64,000 nt of DNA from Pseudomonas fluorescens (GCF_902498195.1 NZ_CABVIY010000006.1:248001-312000); one strand, 5' to 3'; positions 27,331-36,858 are shown, numbered from the stretch's first letter. Notes: generated by a model from the sequence alone, not told the origin. Numbers and translations are program-made.

Positions 27331-28968
27331 ATGGCGACGTGCGGCGAAGTATTGGTCAAGTTACTCGAAGACTACGGGGTTGAGCAGGTGTTCGGCATTC
27401 CCGGTGTGCACACCGTGGAGCTGTATCGCGGGCTGGCCCGTTCGAGCATCAACCACGTCACGCCGCGTCACGAGCAAGGCGCCGGTTTCATGGCCGACGG
27501 CTATGCCCGCACCAGCGGCAAGCCGGGTGTGTGCTTCATCATCACCGGCCCTGGCATGACCAACATCACCACGGCGATGGGCCAGGCTTATGCCGATTCG
27601 ATCCCGATGCTGGTGATCTCCAGCGTGCAGTCCCGCAACCAGTTGGGCGGCGGTCGCGGCAAGCTGCACGAACTGCCGAACCAGAGCGCACTGTGTGCCG
27701 GTGTTGCGCAGTTCTCCCACACCCTGATGTCGGCGTCCGAGCTGCCAGGCGTGCTGGCCCGCGCCTTTGCGCTGTTCCAGGCCGGTCGTCCGCGTCCGGT
27801 GCACATCGAAATCCCGTTGGACGTGCTGGTTGAAGAAGCCGATGAGCTACTCGCCAGCCTGCCGGTCAACATCGACCGCGCCGGTGCTGCACCCTCCGCC
27901 GTGAGCCGCATGACCGACCTGCTGGCCACCGCCCAGCGTCCGCTGATCCTGGCCGGAGGCGGTGCCATCGATGCCGCCGCCGAGTTGACCCAGCTGGCCG
28001 AACTGCTGGACGCACCGGTGGCCCTGACCATCAACGCCAAAGGCATGCTCGAATCCGCTCACCCGCTGTTGATCGGTTCGACCCAGAGCCTGGTCGCGAC
28101 CCGTGCGCTGGTGGCCGAGGCCGACGTGGTGCTGGCCATCGGTACTGAACTGGCGGAGACCGATTACGACGTCACCTTCAAGGGTGGTTTCGAGATTCCC
28201 GGCAAGCTGCTGCGCATCGACATCGATCCGGACCAGACCGTGCGCAACTATCCGCCGCACGTGGCATTGGTGGCCGACTCGCGCAACGCCGCCCAGGCCT
28301 TGATCAGCTCGCTGTCCCACAAGCCCCTGGCCGCGCGCCGCAACGATTGGGGTCAGGTACGTGCGGCCCGTCTGCGCGAAGAACTGGCCGCCAGTTGGGA
28401 TGCGCCGACCCTGGCCCAGACCCGTTTCCTGGAAACCGTGCTGCACGAATTGCCCGACGCAGTATTCGTCGGCGATTCGACCCAACCGGTGTACACCGGC
28501 AACCTGACGTTCAACCCGCAGCGCCCGCGCCGCTGGTTCAACTCGTCCACCGGTTACGGCACCCTCGGCTACGCACTGCCGGCGGCGATTGGCGCCTGGC
28601 TCGGCGGCAGCGCTGAAACCGGTTCGCGTCCTCCCGTAGTGTGCCTGATTGGCGACGGCGGCCTGCAATTCACCTTGCCGGAACTGGCCAGCGCCGTTGA
28701 AGCGCAAACCCCGGTGATCGTGTTGCTGTGGAATAACCAGGGCTACGAGGAGATCAAGAAGTACATGGTCAACCGCGCCATCGAGCCGGTCGGCGTCGAT
28801 ATCTACACCCCGGATTTCATCGGTGTGGCCAAGGCCCTGGGTTGCGCCGCCGAAGCGGCCAATAATGTCGAGCAACTGCGCGGCGCCTTGCGTGTCGCCG
28901 CCGACCGCCAGGGCCCGACCCTGATCGAAATCGATCAGACCCTGTGGACCCAGGCGGTGTCGAAATGA
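27331..28968 (+). CDS. aruI: Thiamine-diphosphate 2-oxo-acid decarboxylase, AruI-like (5-guanidino-2-oxopentanoate decarboxylase)
   Basis: 545 residues. Three-domain ThDP enzyme: PYR domain with the catalytic Glu in PRHEQGAGFMADGYAR, a middle domain, and a PP domain with the cofactor motif GDGGLQFTLPELASAV...LLWNN. Closest by memory to AruI (PA4977), which decarboxylates 2-ketoarginine to 4-guanidinobutyraldehyde in the arginine transaminase pathway. The partner aminotransferase AruH is not in the window. The stop overlaps the start of the aldehyde dehydrogenase as ATGA, so the two products probably act in sequence. Confidence 0.8.
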   Translation: MATCGEVLVKLLEDYGVEQVFGIPGVHTVELYRGLARSSINHVTPRHEQGAGFMADGYARTSGKPGVCFIITGPGMTNITTAMGQAYADSIPMLVISSVQSRNQLGGGRGKLHELPNQSALCAGVAQFSHTLMSASELPGVLARAFALFQAGRPRPVHIEIPLDVLVEEADELLASLPVNIDRAGAAPSAVSRMTDLLATAQRPLILAGGGAIDAAAELTQLAELLDAPVALTINAKGMLESAHPLLIGSTQSLVATRALVAEADVVLAIGTELAETDYDVTFKGGFEIPGKLLRIDIDPDQTVRNYPPHVALVADSRNAAQALISSLSHKPLAARRNDWGQVRAARLREELAASWDAPTLAQTRFLETVLHELPDAVFVGDSTQPVYTGNLTFNPQRPRRWFNSSTGYGTLGYALPAAIGAWLGGSAETGSRPPVVCLIGDGGLQFTLPELASAVEAQTPVIVLLWNNQGYEEIKKYMVNRAIEPVGVDIYTPDFIGVAKALGCAAEAANNVEQLRGALRVAADRQGPTLIEIDQTLWTQAVSK

Positions 28969-30425
28969 GCTTCTCTCTGACTTTACCGACCACATTGGAC
29001 GGCCTGTTCATCGACGGTCAATGGTCGGCGGGCAGCGAACATTTGCGCGTGATCAACCCGGCCACCGAAGCCCTGTTGACCACCGTGAACGGCGGTGACG
29101 AACGCGCTGTCGAGCACGCCGTCAGCGCGGCGACCAAGGCCTTCGCCGACTGGTCGAAAACCACCGGCGCCGAACGCGGCGCGATCCTGCGCAAAATCGC
29201 CGCTGGCGTGCAGGCCGGTCGCGACCAGTTGATGCACTTGCAATCGAGCAACAATGGCAAGCCACAGTTCGAAGCGGCCATCGACGTCGATGACGTGATC
29301 GCCACCTTCGAGTACTACGCCGGGCTGGCCGAAGGCCTGGACGCGAAACAGGACAGCGCCGTCGAGTTGCCGAGCGATGACTTCAGCGCTCGCCTGCGCC
29401 GTGAGCCTTGCGGTGTGGTCGGCCTGATCGTGCCGTGGAATTTCCCGATGGTCACCACCGCCTGGAAACTCGCCCCGGCCCTGGCCGCCGGTTGCTGCGT
29501 GGTGCTCAAACCGTCGGAGGTGACACCGCTGCCGGAACTGGAACTGGCAGCGATTATCGCTGATGCCGGCTTGCCGGCCGGCGTGTTCAACGTGGTGTGC
29601 GGTACGGGCCTGGCCGTTGGCGCGCCGCTGTCGGCGGACCCGCGCATCGCCAAGATTTCCTTCACCGGCAGCAATGCGGTGGGCGTGCAGGTCATGCAGC
29701 GCGCAGCGGAAACCGTCAAGGGCGTAAGCCTGGAACTGGGCGGCAAATCGTCGCTGCTGGTGCTGGCTGAGGCCGATATCGAACTGGCCGTGGAAGTGGC
29801 TTGCGGTGGCGGTTTCTTCAACGCCGGGCAGATGTGCTCCGCCACCAGCCGCGTGCTGGTCGCCGATGAACTGGCCGATGAATTCATGACCCGCTTGCAG
29901 GCTCGCGCCGAAGCGATTCGCGTGGCCGATCCGTTCGACCCGGCCGTGGAAATGGGCGCGCTGGTCAATCAGGCGCAATACCAGCGCGTGCTCGGCCATA
30001 TCGATCGCGGTTTGAGTGCCGGCGCCAGGCTGGTTTGCGGCGGTAATCGTCCCGCCGACCTGCCACGCGGATATTTTCTGCAGCCGACCATCTTCACCGA
30101 CGTGCCCCTCGACAGTGCGCTGTGGTGTGAAGAGATTTTTGGACCGGTGATCTGCGTGCGCCGCTTTGCCTCCGAAGCCGAGGCCATTGCCCTGGCCAAC
30201 GACAGCCAGTTCGGTCTGGTCGCCAGTGTAGTCACGCGCAATGCCGAAGCCGCGGATCGCGTCGCCAACGCTTTGCAGGCGGGGCTTGTGTGGATCAACG
30301 CGCCGCAGGTGATCTTTCCGCAGACCGCCTGGGGCGGCTACAAGCAGAGCAGCATCGGCCGCGAATTGGGGCCATGGGGCTTGCAGGCTTTCCAGGAAAT
30401 CAAACACGTGATTCGGGCCGTCTGA
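28965..30425 (+). CDS. NAD(P)-dependent aldehyde dehydrogenase
   Basis: 486 residues, standard ALDH length. The catalytic Cys lies in FNAGQMCSATSR, the general-base Glu in SLELGGKSS, and the cofactor/oxyanion Asn in PWNFPMVTTAWK. It resembles the betaine/aminoaldehyde dehydrogenase branch. Translation is coupled to the AruI-like gene (4-base overlap), so it would oxidise that enzyme's aldehyde product, for example 4-guanidinobutyraldehyde to 4-guanidinobutyrate. Substrate is inferred from context. Confidence 0.85.
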   Translation: MSFSLTLPTTLDGLFIDGQWSAGSEHLRVINPATEALLTTVNGGDERAVEHAVSAATKAFADWSKTTGAERGAILRKIAAGVQAGRDQLMHLQSSNNGKPQFEAAIDVDDVIATFEYYAGLAEGLDAKQDSAVELPSDDFSARLRREPCGVVGLIVPWNFPMVTTAWKLAPALAAGCCVVLKPSEVTPLPELELAAIIADAGLPAGVFNVVCGTGLAVGAPLSADPRIAKISFTGSNAVGVQVMQRAAETVKGVSLELGGKSSLLVLAEADIELAVEVACGGGFFNAGQMCSATSRVLVADELADEFMTRLQARAEAIRVADPFDPAVEMGALVNQAQYQRVLGHIDRGLSAGARLVCGGNRPADLPRGYFLQPTIFTDVPLDSALWCEEIFGPVICVRRFASEAEAIALANDSQFGLVASVVTRNAEAADRVANALQAGLVWINAPQVIFPQTAWGGYKQSSIGRELGPWGLQAFQEIKHVIRAV

Positions 30426-30442
30426 AGGCACGGAAATGGTGT

Positions 30443-30469
30443 GCGCATGCCCCCCGTTGAGGCATGCGC
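30443..30469 (+). terminator. Hairpin after the aldehyde dehydrogenase gene (weak terminator or attenuator)
   Basis: Perfect 9-bp stem GCGCATGCC/GGCATGCGC with a 9-base loop, 18 bases past the stop, without a T run. It may reduce or process read-through into the transporter genes. Confidence 0.5.
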
Positions 30470-30642
30470 TGGTGTCATGGCTTCGATGAATTTTTATCGA
30501 TAGTCAGGTGTTTTACACCCCCTCAGGATGAACTTACTGGTTCAGCCAAGCCCCCGAAAATACGAGGGCCAGTGCTGGTCCGGCCGCGCGGATGCAACAG
30601 TTTCGACCTGCCTTATACCTACAAAAACAAAGGGAGTCCGTA

Positions 30643-31746
30643 ATGGGCGAGCATGATCTGAACAGACGTCAATTCATCAAGACCGTGGGCGTAGCCTCGG
30701 TTGCCGCGGCGGCCATGAGCCTGCCGTTCGTCAAGGCCAATGCCAGCGACACTCGCTTTCAAGGCAAGACCCTGCGTCTGCTGACTTGGTCCGATGACAC
30801 TGGGCTGGCGGCACTGCGCAACATCGCGGCGACCTTCGAAGACAAGTACGGTGTCAAGGTCATCGCCGACCGCACCGGCAGTACTTCGGAAATGGTCGCC
30901 AAGCTGAAAGCCGGCGGTGATCGTCCGCAGTACGACATCATCACCCTGGCCGGCGTCGGCGCCGAAGGCCTGGCCGCCGCCAACCTGCTGGAAAAACCCG
31001 ACCTCAACCGCATTCCCAACCTGGTCGACGTACCGGAGAAATACCGCACCGGCGCCAATGGCCACGGTATCGGTTACCTGCTCTGGTGCAACAGCCTGGT
31101 CTACAGCACCCGCACCATCAAGGAAGCCCCGAACAGCTACGCCGCCCTGTGGGATGCCGACCTGTCGCCGAACATCTTCCTGCCGCCGCCGAACTGGACC
31201 GAGGCGATGGACCTGATCATCATCGCCGCCAAACTGGCCGGTGGTGACGAGCACAACATCGAGCCTGGCTTCAAGAAGCTGGCCGAACTCAAGGACCGCG
31301 TGGTGACCCTGGGCGAAAACCCGAACCAGATCGCCGAGCTGTTCCGCACCGGCTCCCTGGACATGGGTGGCCTGTACGCGCCAGCCTTCTTCCCGAAACA
31401 GATCCGCGATCCGAACTACGGCCTGGGCGCCACCTTCGGCATGAAGGAAGGTTTCTACACCGACCTGATGCTCTCGGTGATGCCAAAGAACCGTCCGGGC
31501 GACACCGACCTGGCCTACGCCTTCATCAACCACTCCCTGGACCCGCTGGTGCAGGGCAAGATGGCCGAAGACATCTACAACGGTCCGGTGAACGCCAAGG
31601 CGATCATCTCCGCCGAAGCGCGCAAGAGCCCGTACATCCTCACGCCGGAGCAAATTGCCGAGAAGGCGATCATGCACGACAACGCCTTCCTGGCCACCGT
31701 GCATGACCAATGGATTCGTCGTTACACGGAAATCTTTTCTTCCTGA
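30643..31746 (+). CDS. Polyamine-type ABC transporter substrate-binding protein (Tat exported)
   Basis: 367 residues. Twin-arginine signal NRRQFIKTVG followed by a hydrophobic stretch and cleavage near KANA-SD; the mature part is a PotD/PotF-like periplasmic binding protein (KTLRLLTWSDDTGL, YDIITLAGVGAEGL). GGGAG lies before the ATG at 30643. First of four transporter genes. Adjacent catabolic genes suggest a guanidino or polyamine-like ligand, which is inference. Confidence 0.87.
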   Translation: MGEHDLNRRQFIKTVGVASVAAAAMSLPFVKANASDTRFQGKTLRLLTWSDDTGLAALRNIAATFEDKYGVKVIADRTGSTSEMVAKLKAGGDRPQYDIITLAGVGAEGLAAANLLEKPDLNRIPNLVDVPEKYRTGANGHGIGYLLWCNSLVYSTRTIKEAPNSYAALWDADLSPNIFLPPPNWTEAMDLIIIAAKLAGGDEHNIEPGFKKLAELKDRVVTLGENPNQIAELFRTGSLDMGGLYAPAFFPKQIRDPNYGLGATFGMKEGFYTDLMLSVMPKNRPGDTDLAYAFINHSLDPLVQGKMAEDIYNGPVNAKAIISAEARKSPYILTPEQIAEKAIMHDNAFLATVHDQWIRRYTEIFSS

Positions 31747-31766
31747 TCTTCGACCACTGAAGATCC

Positions 31767-31859
31767 CCTGTGGGAGCGAGCCTGCTCGCGAATGCGGTCT
31801 GACATTCACCATGAATGTCGACTGATAGATCGCTTTCGCGAGCAGGCTCGCTCCTACAA
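31767..31859. repeat. REP pair (inverted), GGGAGCGAGC family
   Basis: Arms CTGTGGGAGCGAGCCTGCTC... and ...GCGAGCAGGCTCGCTCCTACA; lies inside the transporter operon, between the binding-protein and first permease genes, where it may stabilise the upstream message. Confidence 0.87.
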
Positions 31860-31921
31860 GGGAATGATGTGTCTGGAAGATCTGTGTTTGTCAGCTGCTT
31901 TCCATTGACGAGACCCTTGCT

Positions 31922-32830
31922 ATGGAACACCAACCTTTGACCCATTCGGTCAGCGTCGCACCGGCGCGCCCGAGTCGGGGCGTTTCGCCGACGGCGCGCG
32001 CCTGGTTTTTCCTCTCGCCATCGATGCTGTTCCTGGGCGTGTTGATTGCCGCCAGCCTGCTGGTACTGCGCATGAGCGTGGGCACCAAGGGCGCGGAATG
32101 GTCCGGCTTCAGCCTGGCCAGTTATGCCCAATTGCTGGAACCCTACTACCTCAAATCCCTGCTGCTGACCCTGCGCCTGGCGCTGATCAGCGCGGTGATT
32201 GCCGTGATACTGGCGATCCCGGTGGCCTACACCATGTCGCGGCTGACGTCCCCGTTCGTGCGCCGGATCTTCCTCGCCGCGGTGTTGCTGCCGTTGCTGG
32301 TCAACCTGCTGCTGCAAAGCTACGGCTGGCTGGTGATTCTCGGCCCGGGCGGGATGCTCAACCAGGCGCTGATGGGCCTGGGCCTGATCAAGCGTCCGAT
32401 CATGCTGCTGTACAACCAGAACGGCGTGTTGATGGGCCTGGTGCAAACCGCCTTCCCGCTGGCCGTGCTGCCGATTGCCAGCGCCATGCGCGGCGTCGCG
32501 CGCAGTTACGAAGAAGCCGCCGCGACACTCGGCGCCAGTCGCTTGCAGGTGTTCCGCCAGGTGGTATTGCCGATGAGCCTGCCCGGCATCATTACCGGTG
32601 CGACGCTGGTGTTTGCCTACAACGCCAGCAGCTTCGTGGTGCCGCTGCTGCTCGGCGGCCGTCGCGTGCCGATGCTGGCGGTGATGGTGCATGACCAGAT
32701 CGCCCCGCTGATGAACTGGCCCGCCGCGTCCGCCGCCGGGGTGGTGCTGATCGTCACCACGCTGGCCATCATGACTTTGTCCGAATACATCACGGGCCGT
32801 CGCCGGCGCATGTTGGAGGCTTCGCAATGA
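31922..32830 (+). CDS. ABC transporter permease, PotB-like
   Basis: 302 residues with about six membrane helices and the permease EAA loop (RSYEEAAATLGASRLQVFRQVVLP) that docks on the ATPase. A polar N-terminal tail precedes the first helix (WFFLSPSMLFLGVLI). It overlaps the next permease by 4 bases (ATGA). Inner-membrane subunit of the polyamine-type importer. Confidence 0.9.
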   Translation: MEHQPLTHSVSVAPARPSRGVSPTARAWFFLSPSMLFLGVLIAASLLVLRMSVGTKGAEWSGFSLASYAQLLEPYYLKSLLLTLRLALISAVIAVILAIPVAYTMSRLTSPFVRRIFLAAVLLPLLVNLLLQSYGWLVILGPGGMLNQALMGLGLIKRPIMLLYNQNGVLMGLVQTAFPLAVLPIASAMRGVARSYEEAAATLGASRLQVFRQVVLPMSLPGIITGATLVFAYNASSFVVPLLLGGRRVPMLAVMVHDQIAPLMNWPAASAAGVVLIVTTLAIMTLSEYITGRRRRMLEASQ

Positions 32831-33675
32831 GCACCTTGATCAAAAAGCGCCACTCGCTGTTGCCGGGTGACACCGGCAAGTTCGCCGGCATCCTCTCGGG
32901 CTTCATCCTGCTGCTGGCGGTGCTGCCGATCCTGACCATGATCGTCATGTCCTTCAGCGGCGCGTCGAACCTCGACTTCCCGCCCAGCAGCTACAGCCTG
33001 CAATGGTACAAGGCCGCCTGGCACACCTTCGTGTCGCCGGACGCCAGCGACGTGCTGAGCCTGGGCAAGGCCATGACCACCAGCCTGATGGTGGCGTGCC
33101 TGACCATGGTCTTCGCCACGATCATCGCCGTGCCGGCGGCCTATGCGCTGACCCGTTGCGAGTTCCGCGGCAAGGCCGTGGCGTTGCAGCTGATGTCTTT
33201 GCCCCTGGTGTTCCCGATGGTGGTGCTGGGCCTGGCCTTGCTGCTGGTGTTCGACAGCCTGCCATTCCAGATGACCACCTCGCGGCTGGTGATTGCCCAC
33301 GTGATCCTGGCCTTGCCGTTCGTGGTGAAAAACTGCACGGCGGCCATGCTTTCGATCGGCAGCGAAGTGGAAGAGGCCGCGCAAATGCTCGGCGCTTCAC
33401 CGCTGCGGGCGATTGTCGACGTGGTGGTGCCGTTGATGAAGTCGGGGATCCTGGCGGGCATGCTGCTGGCGTTCATCGTCTCGTTCAACGAGTTCACCGT
33501 GACCTATTTCCTCTACACCATCGACGTGATGACCGTGCCGATCTGGATGTACAGCCGCACTGTGTCTTCGCTCGACCCCACCGTATTTTCGTTTGCCGTG
33601 CTGATCGTGCTGATCGACTTCGTGCTCATTTGGGCGCTGGAAAAGCTGGTTGGCGAAGGCGGCGTTTCGTTCTGA
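32827..33675 (+). CDS. ABC transporter permease, PotC-like
   Basis: 282 residues, about six helices. The EAA loop appears as EVEEAAQMLGASPLRAIVDVVVP. It forms the heterodimeric channel with the PotB-like subunit. The ATPase gene begins 16 bases later. Confidence 0.9.
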   Translation: MSTLIKKRHSLLPGDTGKFAGILSGFILLLAVLPILTMIVMSFSGASNLDFPPSSYSLQWYKAAWHTFVSPDASDVLSLGKAMTTSLMVACLTMVFATIIAVPAAYALTRCEFRGKAVALQLMSLPLVFPMVVLGLALLLVFDSLPFQMTTSRLVIAHVILALPFVVKNCTAAMLSIGSEVEEAAQMLGASPLRAIVDVVVPLMKSGILAGMLLAFIVSFNEFTVTYFLYTIDVMTVPIWMYSRTVSSLDPTVFSFAVLIVLIDFVLIWALEKLVGEGGVSF

Positions 33676-33691
33676 TTTCTTGAGGTGATTT

Positions 33692-34747
33692 ATGTCTGGT
33701 CTGATTCTGGAAAACGTCGAGAAACACTACGGCTCGGCCTGCGCGGTAAAGGATGTGAACCTGCATTTGCCCGAGGGCAAACTGGTGTGTTTCCTCGGCC
33801 CGTCGGGCTGCGGCAAGACCACCTTGCTGCGCATGATCGCCGGCCTGGAAACCCTGACCGGTGGCGAGATTCGCCTGGACGGCGAAGACATCGGCCACAC
33901 CCCGGCGCACTTGCGCAATTTCGGCATGGTCTTCCAATCTTTGGCGCTGTTCCCGCACATGACCGTGGGGGAGAACATCGCCTATCCGCTGAAGCTGCGC
34001 GGGGTCAGCAAGGCTGATCAGCAGGCACGGGTGGTGGAGTTGCTGGAGCTGATCCAGCTGCAACCGATGATCGATCGCCCGGTGGCCAAGCTTTCCGGCG
34101 GCCAGCGTCAGCGCGTGGCAATTGCCCGGGCGATTGCCAACCACCCGAAAATCCTTTTGCTCGATGAACCGCTGTCGGCGCTGGACGCCAAGCTGCGCGA
34201 GTCGATGCAGGTGGAAATCCGCCAGCTGCAACAGCGCCTGAACATCACCACCATCATGGTCACCCACGACCAGCGCGAGGCCATGACCATGGCCGATATC
34301 GTCGTCGTGTTGGGCGAGCATCGGGTGCAGCAGGTGGGTACGCCGATCGAGATCTACCGCCACCCGGCCAACGAGTTCGTCGCCGACTTCATCGGCTCCG
34401 GCAACATCTTCCCGGCCACCGCGCTGGGCAACGGCAAGGTCAGCCTGCCGGGCGGGGATGCACTGGACGTGCCGATCTGCAGCAGCATTGTGGTGGGGGA
34501 GAAGGTGAAGATGCTGATTCGCCCTGAGGACCTGCAACTGTCGCCGGCCCAGGCGACGGCGGGTAACCGCTTGCTGGGCAAGGTGACGTTCGTGCGGGAT
34601 ATCGGTGCGACCATTGAAACGACAGTGGAGTGTTCCGGGGTTTCCTTTACTGCGTTGAGCACGCCGAACCAGGACGTTGGCTTGAGCGTCGGGCATCCGG
34701 TGTCGGTGACCCTGCCTGCCGAGGCTTGCCGGGTGCTCGGCGCCTGA
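33692..34747 (+). CDS. ABC transporter ATPase, PotA-like
   Basis: 351 residues. Walker A GPSGCGKTT, signature LSGGQRQR, Walker B ILLLDEP and the H-loop THDQREAM are all intact; the C-terminal TOBE domain (about 270-350) is typical of PotA/spermidine-type ATPases. Energises the importer encoded by the three preceding genes. Confidence 0.92.
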   Translation: MSGLILENVEKHYGSACAVKDVNLHLPEGKLVCFLGPSGCGKTTLLRMIAGLETLTGGEIRLDGEDIGHTPAHLRNFGMVFQSLALFPHMTVGENIAYPLKLRGVSKADQQARVVELLELIQLQPMIDRPVAKLSGGQRQRVAIARAIANHPKILLLDEPLSALDAKLRESMQVEIRQLQQRLNITTIMVTHDQREAMTMADIVVVLGEHRVQQVGTPIEIYRHPANEFVADFIGSGNIFPATALGNGKVSLPGGDALDVPICSSIVVGEKVKMLIRPEDLQLSPAQATAGNRLLGKVTFVRDIGATIETTVECSGVSFTALSTPNQDVGLSVGHPVSVTLPAEACRVLGA

Positions 34748-34771
34748 TCCGGGTTTGATGTTGGCTTTGCT

Positions 34772-34855
34772 GGCCTCTTCGCGAGCAAGCCCGCTCCCAC
34801 AGTGGATGGGTGTACACAAGACCATTGTGGGAGCGGGCTTGCTCGCGAAGAGGCC
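34772..34855. repeat. REP pair (inverted), GGGAGCGGGC family
   Basis: Perfect 30-bp arms (34772-34801 and 34826-34855), between the convergent ATPase and AraC genes. Confidence 0.9.
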
Positions 34856-34878
34856 GGTACAGCCAACCCAAACCTCAG

Positions 34879-35808
34879 TCAGACCGACAATCGCAACCGC
34901 GCCAGATCCCTTAACGGCGGCGCCCCGAACAACCGGCTGTATTCCCGGCTGAATTGCGAAGGGCTCTCATACCCCACCCGATACCCCGCCGCCGAAGCTT
35001 CCAGTCCTTCGGCCAGCATCAGGCGACGCGCCTCTTGCAGGCGCAGCTGCTTCTGATACTGCAACGGGCTCATCGCCGTCATCGCCTTGAAGCGGTGATG
35101 CAGCGTCGACACGCTCAGGTTCACTTCCTTCGCCAGGTCATCGATGCGCAGCGGTTGTTCAAAGTTGCCGTTGAGCCATTTGATCGCCTGGCTGATGCGA
35201 TGGCTCTGACTGTTGGTGATGGCGATTTCGTACAAGCGATGGCCCTGCGGGCTGCGCAGCAATCGATAGAGAATCTCCCGCCGGATCAGCGGCGCGAGCA
35301 TGGCGATGTCTTTCGGTGTATCGAGCAATCGCGTCAGGCGCAGTACCGCATCGAGCATCGCCGTGTCGATGCGTTCCACATACAAGCCGCGCCCGGTCGG
35401 CCGGGTGGGCACGCCGATGGGGCCCGCGTCGGCGATCAATGCGGTAATTTCCGTGGGGTCGATGTCCAGCCGCACGGCCAGGATCGGTTCTTCGGCCGAA
35501 ACATTCACCACCCGGCCGCTGAGCGGCATCGAGACCGAGACCACCAGGTAATTCAACGGGTCGTAATTGAAGTACTCGTCCGCCAGCCGAACTTCCTTGC
35601 GCCCCTGGGCCATGATGCACAGCGCCGGCTGCGCGAGCACCGGGGCGAAGTCGTGGTTTTGACTGTGGCGCGACATGAACAGCGAATCGACGGCGGTGGC
35701 ATAACTGCCATCTTCGCCGGTGTTGCGCCGGATGATCGCCGCGAGTTCGGCGCGCTGCTTTTCCATCTCGGTATCCAGTGGGGAAGGAAAGTGATCGAGC
35801 GACGACAT
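34879..35808 (-). CDS. AraC-family regulator with AraC_N sensor domain
   Basis: 309 residues. The N-terminal AraC_N-type domain (about 25-180, PALCIMAQGRKEVRLADEYFNYDPLNYLV) is followed by the double helix-turn-helix (IDDLAKEVNLSVSTLHHRFKAMT, AAGYRVGYESPSQFSREYSRLFG). This N-terminal type is found in regulators of aldehyde reductase and oxidoreductase genes (YqhC-like). Start 35808 has GAGG nine bases upstream. The target is not evident; the closest divergent gene is the ABM protein at 36226. Confidence 0.88.
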   Translation of the reverse strand: MSSLDHFPSPLDTEMEKQRAELAAIIRRNTGEDGSYATAVDSLFMSRHSQNHDFAPVLAQPALCIMAQGRKEVRLADEYFNYDPLNYLVVSVSMPLSGRVVNVSAEEPILAVRLDIDPTEITALIADAGPIGVPTRPTGRGLYVERIDTAMLDAVLRLTRLLDTPKDIAMLAPLIRREILYRLLRSPQGHRLYEIAITNSQSHRISQAIKWLNGNFEQPLRIDDLAKEVNLSVSTLHHRFKAMTAMSPLQYQKQLRLQEARRLMLAEGLEASAAGYRVGYESPSQFSREYSRLFGAPPLRDLARLRLSV

Positions 35809-36225
35809 GCAAGGCATCCTCGTTAACGCATGGGCAATGGGCCGAGCTTAAGTTTGTGCAAGGAACAGCGGTAGACACATCCTGCCTGATGCTTGCCTGA
35901 TTCTGCACGGAGTTGCTCCTGTGCCAGCCCTGACACACGCAGCCCCTGATGCCCGATCCCCTGTAGGAGCTGCCGCAGGCTGCGATCTTTTGATCCTGTT
36001 CTTAAAGATCAAAAGATCGCAGCCTGCGGCAGCTCCTACACAAAACGCGTATGGCAGTACCGTGACAACGTCTCACACCTTGTTACAGGCTGTCCCCGCA
36101 GTCTCGCAGGATTGTGCAACAGGCCGGCAGGAATCGACTAACGACCCGCGTGTCTGGAGCTTTAATCTTGGATCCTGTCGCAGCCCGTCCGCTGGCTGCC
36201 ACGCGACTCCCCGGGAGGGTTGAAC
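35809..36225. other. Divergent intergenic region
   Basis: 417 bases between the AraC gene and the ABM gene. It contains one REP-like pair (35962-36040). The remainder must carry both promoters; I saw no clear promoter or gene. Confidence 0.4.
35962..36040. repeat. REP-like pair, GCTGCCGCAGGCTGC family
   Basis: Perfect 33-34-bp arms around the core GTAGGAGCTGCCGCAGGCTG with a short loop. Confidence 0.9.
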
Positions 36226-36579
36226 ATGTCAAAGCAAATCCCCGTCAGTCATATGGCCTTTGTCCGGGCGCGCGCCGGACGTTCGCAGGAGCTGGGTGTG
36301 CGCCTCAGCGCGCTGATCGAACCGTCTCGTGCCGCGCCAGGCTGCCTGAACTTTGCCTTGCAACATTCGCAATGCGACCCGGAGCTGTGGCTGGTGTCCG
36401 GTTTCTGGGTCAATCAACAGGCCATGAACGCGTATTTCAACACCCCGTCCATGGAGATTTTTGCCGAGCTGGTGCAGGAGCTGGTGGTCAACAGCCTGGA
36501 TTTTCACACCTTCAAGGAGGTGTCGGCGGCGCAGGCCCTGCGCCAACCCGGGGCAGCGGTACACAAACTGGCCGGTTGA
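36226..36579 (+). CDS. Antibiotic biosynthesis monooxygenase (ABM)-domain protein, putative quinol monooxygenase
   Basis: 117 residues, a single ABM ferredoxin-like fold (VSHMAFVRARAGRSQELGVRLSALIEPSRAAPGCLNF, then VSGFWVNQQAMNAYFN). Such small dimeric proteins oxidise quinols or bind haem/aldehydes without a metal cofactor. GGGAGG precedes the ATG at 36226. Substrate unknown; divergent from the AraC regulator. Confidence 0.82.
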   Translation: MSKQIPVSHMAFVRARAGRSQELGVRLSALIEPSRAAPGCLNFALQHSQCDPELWLVSGFWVNQQAMNAYFNTPSMEIFAELVQELVVNSLDFHTFKEVSAAQALRQPGAAVHKLAG

Positions 36580-36620
36580 GGGTTTAATGGCAGCATTCTC
36601 AATCAGCCAGGATGCGCGAC

Positions 36621-36851
36621 ATGGCACGCAAAGCCTTTGAAACCTTCGAAGCAGTATCGGCCGTAGTCCCCCGTGAAGGCGGGTATTACGCGGCAATCGC
36701 CACCAAAGCCATCGGCGGTGCCGGTGCGCCTCGCTTCAACAAACTGCTGGAAGAGCAGACCTTCAAGACCGCCAAGGAAGCAGACGAAGCCGCCGCCCTG
36801 CAGCTGACTCACCTCAAGGGTGTCGGCGAAGAAGGCGAGCTGATCTGGTAG
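36621..36851 (+). CDS. Small conserved hypothetical protein
   Basis: 76 residues (MARKAFETFEAVSAVVPREGGYYAAIATK...). The ATG at 36621 has AGGA six bases upstream. No membrane segment or signal; probably a small cytoplasmic alpha/beta protein. I do not recognise the family. It ends 7 bases before the convergent flavin reductase stop. Confidence 0.65.
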   Translation: MARKAFETFEAVSAVVPREGGYYAAIATKAIGGAGAPRFNKLLEEQTFKTAKEADEAAALQLTHLKGVGEEGELIW

Positions 36852-36858
36852 TCAGTCG

